Source of the DNA: Bacteroidia bacterium
GTDB taxonomy: Bacteria; Bacteroidota; Bacteroidia; Flavobacteriales_D; Sanyastnellaceae
Assembly: GCA_030427925.1 (NCBI GenBank)
Contig: JAUICJ010000001.1
Span: 62,001 to 126,000, forward strand
DNA length: 64,000 nucleotides
Reading direction: 5' to 3'
In this document: positions 61,762 to 64,000 of the stretch, piece after piece
How the letters are laid out: the number at the start of each line of letters is the position of its first letter
Position numbering within the stretch: position 1 is the stretch's first letter
The notes under the pieces: model-generated
Seen by the model: only the letters and a program-made list of their open reading frames with translations
Told to the model about the DNA's origin: nothing
Databases searched by the model: none
Program-made: the position numbers and the translations under genes

Positions 61762-62634
61762 TTAGCCGTCCAAGGCCTCTGAACCGGCCACGATCTCGAG
61801 GATTTCGGTCGTGATCGCCGCTTGACGCGCCTTGTTGTAGGAGATGCGCAAGTCGCGGAGGAGCTCTGAGGCGTTTTCCGTGGCTTGGTGCATCGCCGTC
61901 ATCCGCGCTCCATGCTCCGATGCGTGGCTCTCGAGCAGTCCTTTGTAGAGCTGCACTTTCAAGGAGTTCGGGATGATGCGCTCCACGATTTCGGCTTGCG
62001 ACGGTTCGAAGATGTACTCCGTTTCGCTCGTGGAGGCCTCGTCAGCCGAAGGGAGGAGCGGAAGGAAGGCTTCGTTGGTCGGGATTTGGACCGCCGCGTT
62101 GACGAACTTGTTGTAGAACAAACGCACTTCATCGTACGTCCCATCCGCAAACTGCTTCAAAATTCGGTCGCCCAAATCCTGCGCTGCTGCGAAATTCAAG
62201 TCCTCAAAGATGTTCCAAGTGTCCTCTGCGAATCCTTGCGGCTTCAACTCCGTACGGCGGCGGAACGCGTCGTTCGCCTTCTTGCCCAACGGCAACACGT
62301 GGTAGGATTTCGACGCATCGCGCATGGCGACGTTGACCTCCTTGATGATGTTGTTGTTGAAGCCACCGCACAACCCCCGGTTGGACGTGACGGCCACCAG
62401 CAACACCCGCTTCACCGGACGCTGCTCAGAATAGACCCCTTCGCCAGAGGCCAAGGATCCACTCACATTGGCCAACACGGATTGGAGCTTCTCTGCATAA
62501 GGCCGCATCCGCGTGATGGCGTCCTGAGCGCGGCGCAATTTCGCCACGGACACCATCTTCATTGCAGAGGTGATCTGCATGGTGTTCTGCACCGAAGTGA
62601 TGCGCTCCCGTACTTCTTTGAGTCCTCCAGCCAT
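61762..62634 (-). CDS. atpG: ATP synthase gamma subunit
   Basis: A 290-residue central-stalk subunit of F1-ATPase, coupling proton flow to catalysis. Long N- and C-terminal helices are typical: LKEVRERITSVQNTMQITSA with MKMVSVAKLRRAQDAI at the start, VTSNRGLCGGFNNNIIKEV in the Rossmann part, and ENASELLRDLRISYNKARQA with AITTEILEIVAGSEAL at the end. It lies 11 bases after atpA and is the last gene of this transcript; a terminator follows. atpB, E, F, H are presumably upstream outside the window, and atpD/C are not downstream of it here. Confidence 0.97.
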   Translation of the reverse strand: MAGGLKEVRERITSVQNTMQITSAMKMVSVAKLRRAQDAITRMRPYAEKLQSVLANVSGSLASGEGVYSEQRPVKRVLLVAVTSNRGLCGGFNNNIIKEVNVAMRDASKSYHVLPLGKKANDAFRRRTELKPQGFAEDTWNIFEDLNFAAAQDLGDRILKQFADGTYDEVRLFYNKFVNAAVQIPTNEAFLPLLPSADEASTSETEYIFEPSQAEIVERIIPNSLKVQLYKGLLESHASEHGARMTAMHQATENASELLRDLRISYNKARQAAITTEILEIVAGSEALDG

Positions 62635-62645
62635 GGGGCTTCAGC

Positions 62646-64000
62646 TTAAGCGTACTGGGCGGCTACCTCCTTGGCAGCAGCTTCGAGCACGTTGGTTTGT
62701 TCGTCCGAGTACTTGCCTGCTTTGAGCTGTGCCAACGTATCAGCATGCTTCATGCGCATGTAGTCCAAAAACGATGCTTCGAATTCCCGCACCTTATTCA
62801 CCGGGACGTTGCGGAGCAAGTTCTTGGTGCCGCAGTAGATGATGGCGGTTTGCTCTTCGACCGGCATGGGCGAATTCTGGTCCTGCTTGAGGATTTCCAC
62901 GTTGCGCTCCCCTTTTCCGAGGACCGCCTTGGTGGCGTCATCGAGGTCCGAACCGAACTTCGAGAAGGCCTCCAACTCGCGGTATTGGGCTTGGTCAAGC
63001 TTCAACGTACCCGCCACTTTCTTCATGGACTTGATTTGGGCAGAACCACCGACGCGGCTCACCGAAATCCCCACGTTGATGGCCGGACGGACACCGCTGA
63101 GGAACAGGTTCGATTCCAAGAAAATCTGACCGTCCGTGATGGAGATGACGTTCGTCGGGATGTACGCCGAAACGTCACCGGCCTGCGTCTCAATGATCGG
63201 CAATGCCGTCAACGAGCCGCCTCCCTTCACGACGGGCTTGAGCGACTCGGGCAAGTCGTTCATGTCCTTCGCGATGTTGTCCTCACCGATGATTTTCGCT
63301 GCACGCTCCAACAGGCGGCTGTGCAAGTAGAACACGTCTCCCGGGTAAGCCTCGCGTCCTGGAGGACGACGGAGCAACAACGAGACCTCACGGTAAGCGA
63401 CGGCCTGCTTTGACAAGTCATCATAGACCACCAAGGCCGGACGACCCGTATCGCGGAAGTACTCGCCGATGGCGGCACCGGTAAACGGAGCGTAGAACTG
63501 GAGTGGCGCAGGATCCGAAGCCGTAGCTGCGACGACCACCGTGTAAGGAAGCGCACCCGCGTCTTCGAGGGTCTTCACAATCCCTGCAACCGTGGAGCCT
63601 TTTTGGCCAATGGCCACGTAGATGCAGAACACCGGCTCACCCGCATCATAGAACTCCTTCTGGTTGATGATGGTGTCGATGGCCACCGTCGTCTTGCCCG
63701 TCTGGCGGTCACCGATGATGAGCTCACGCTGGCCGCGACCGATCGGAATCATCGCGTCGATGGACTTGATGCCCGTTTGGAGTGGCTCGGCCACCGGCTG
63801 GCGGTAAATCACACCCGGAGCGCGGCGTTCCACCGGCATTTCGTACAAGTCGCCCTTGATGGGGCCCTTGCCGTCGATGGGTTCACCGAGCATGTTGACC
63901 ACGCGGCCCAACATGCCTTCTCCCGCACGCACTGAAGCGATGCGGCCCGTGCGCTTGACCGTTGCGCCTTCCTTCAAGTCACCAGAAGGCTCGAGCAATA
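62646..64000 (-). CDS. atpA: ATP synthase alpha subunit, 3' part
   Basis: The non-catalytic nucleotide-binding subunit of F1-ATPase. About 451 codons are in the window; the frame is still open at the right edge, so roughly the first 75 residues of a ~525-residue protein are missing. Walker A reads [16 protein letters not shown], and [58 protein letters not shown] and [20 protein letters not shown] are all conserved. The end is shorter than some homologues but normal. Confidence 0.98.
   Translation of the reverse strand, partial: LLEPSGDLKEGATVKRTGRIASVRAGEGMLGRVVNMLGEPIDGKGPIKGDLYEMPVERRAPGVIYRQPVAEPLQTGIKSIDAMIPIGRGQRELIIGDRQTGKTTVAIDTIINQKEFYDAGEPVFCIYVAIGQKGSTVAGIVKTLEDAGALPYTVVVAATASDPAPLQFYAPFTGAAIGEYFRDTGRPALVVYDDLSKQAVAYREVSLLLRRPPGREAYPGDVFYLHSRLLERAAKIIGEDNIAKDMNDLPESLKPVVKGGGSLTALPIIETQAGDVSAYIPTNVISITDGQIFLESNLFLSGVRPAINVGISVSRVGGSAQIKSMKKVAGTLKLDQAQYRELEAFSKFGSDLDDATKAVLGKGERNVEILKQDQNSPMPVEEQTAIIYCGTKNLLRNVPVNKVREFEASFLDYMRMKHADTLAQLKAGKYSDEQTNVLEAAAKEVAAQYA

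Overview
The window is chromosomal DNA from a member of the Bacteroidota, most likely a GC-rich, probably aquatic Flavobacteriales-type organism. The evidence is the T9SS-type C-terminal sorting domains (YPNPA/FPNPA motifs), a SusC/SusD pair, FISUMP and BspA/DUF285 surface proteins, lineage-typical DUF4270, DUF4296 and DUF4837 lipoproteins, and TAnnTTTG promoter boxes. By eye the GC content is high for the phylum (upper fifties percent; an estimate, not computed). No phage, transposon, integron, CRISPR array or rRNA was seen. Gene density is very high, and many genes overlap by 1-4 bases.

Layout. 1-5.3 kb: 3' end of pgk, an Lrp-type regulator divergent from a PLP-dependent sulfur amino acid lyase, a small repeat protein of beta-flower type, and a leftward pssA-purS-lipoprotein unit whose promoter lies back to back with that of tRNA-Cys. 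5.3-8.4 kb: a secreted fibre-like protein made of about thirty 12-residue repeats, with a repeat-rich upstream region. 8.4-13.9 kb: an unrecognised cytoplasmic protein, then a compact run of exported proteins (YHYH, delta-60 repeat, TonB C-terminal, PhoD-like). 13.9-24.3 kb: DEAD-box helicase, coiled-coil membrane protein, outer-membrane protein, YraN, an RsuA/RluB-like protein with an altered catalytic motif, polyprenol-phosphate glycosyltransferase, dihydroorotase, DUF4296 lipoprotein, epimerase and UvrC. 24.2-30.1 kb: a leftward run slyD-thiL-asnB-GT4-nitronate monooxygenase-DCC protein with overlapping ends. 30.2-36.7 kb: M1 metallopeptidase with a T9SS tail, then a LytTR response regulator translationally coupled to a large propeller sensor kinase. 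36.7-43.5 kb: one gene for a Cys-rich modular surface protein of about 2,240 residues. 43.7-48.1 kb: leftward panC-tatA-mltD-DUF4837-BNR lipoprotein. 48.1-55.4 kb: rightward starch-synthase-like half-protein, DUF4270, glmS, outer-membrane protein, cyclase, lipoprotein and outer-membrane protein. 55.5-64 kb, all leftward: atpA (partial), atpG, terminator, sensor kinase, SusC, SusD.

How the genes fit together. Much of the window serves the cell envelope: outer-membrane uptake (SusCD), T9SS-exported proteins, lipoproteins, Tat export, murein turnover (mltD), amino-sugar supply (glmS), phospholipid synthesis (pssA) and lipid-linked sugar synthesis. The rest is housekeeping (glycolysis, purine, pyrimidine, thiamine and pantothenate synthesis, ATP synthase, DNA repair).

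The observations most worth checking are: (1) a recurring TAnnTTTG-like box placed 3-6 bases before the ATG of many lead genes, suggesting widespread leaderless transcription; (2) two consensus DnaA boxes exactly one helical turn apart between glmS and an outer-membrane protein gene; (3) an RsuA/RluB-like pseudouridine synthase with Glu at the catalytic Asp position; (4) two large modular surface proteins with no T9SS sorting domain, one carrying five copies of a domain I cannot name.
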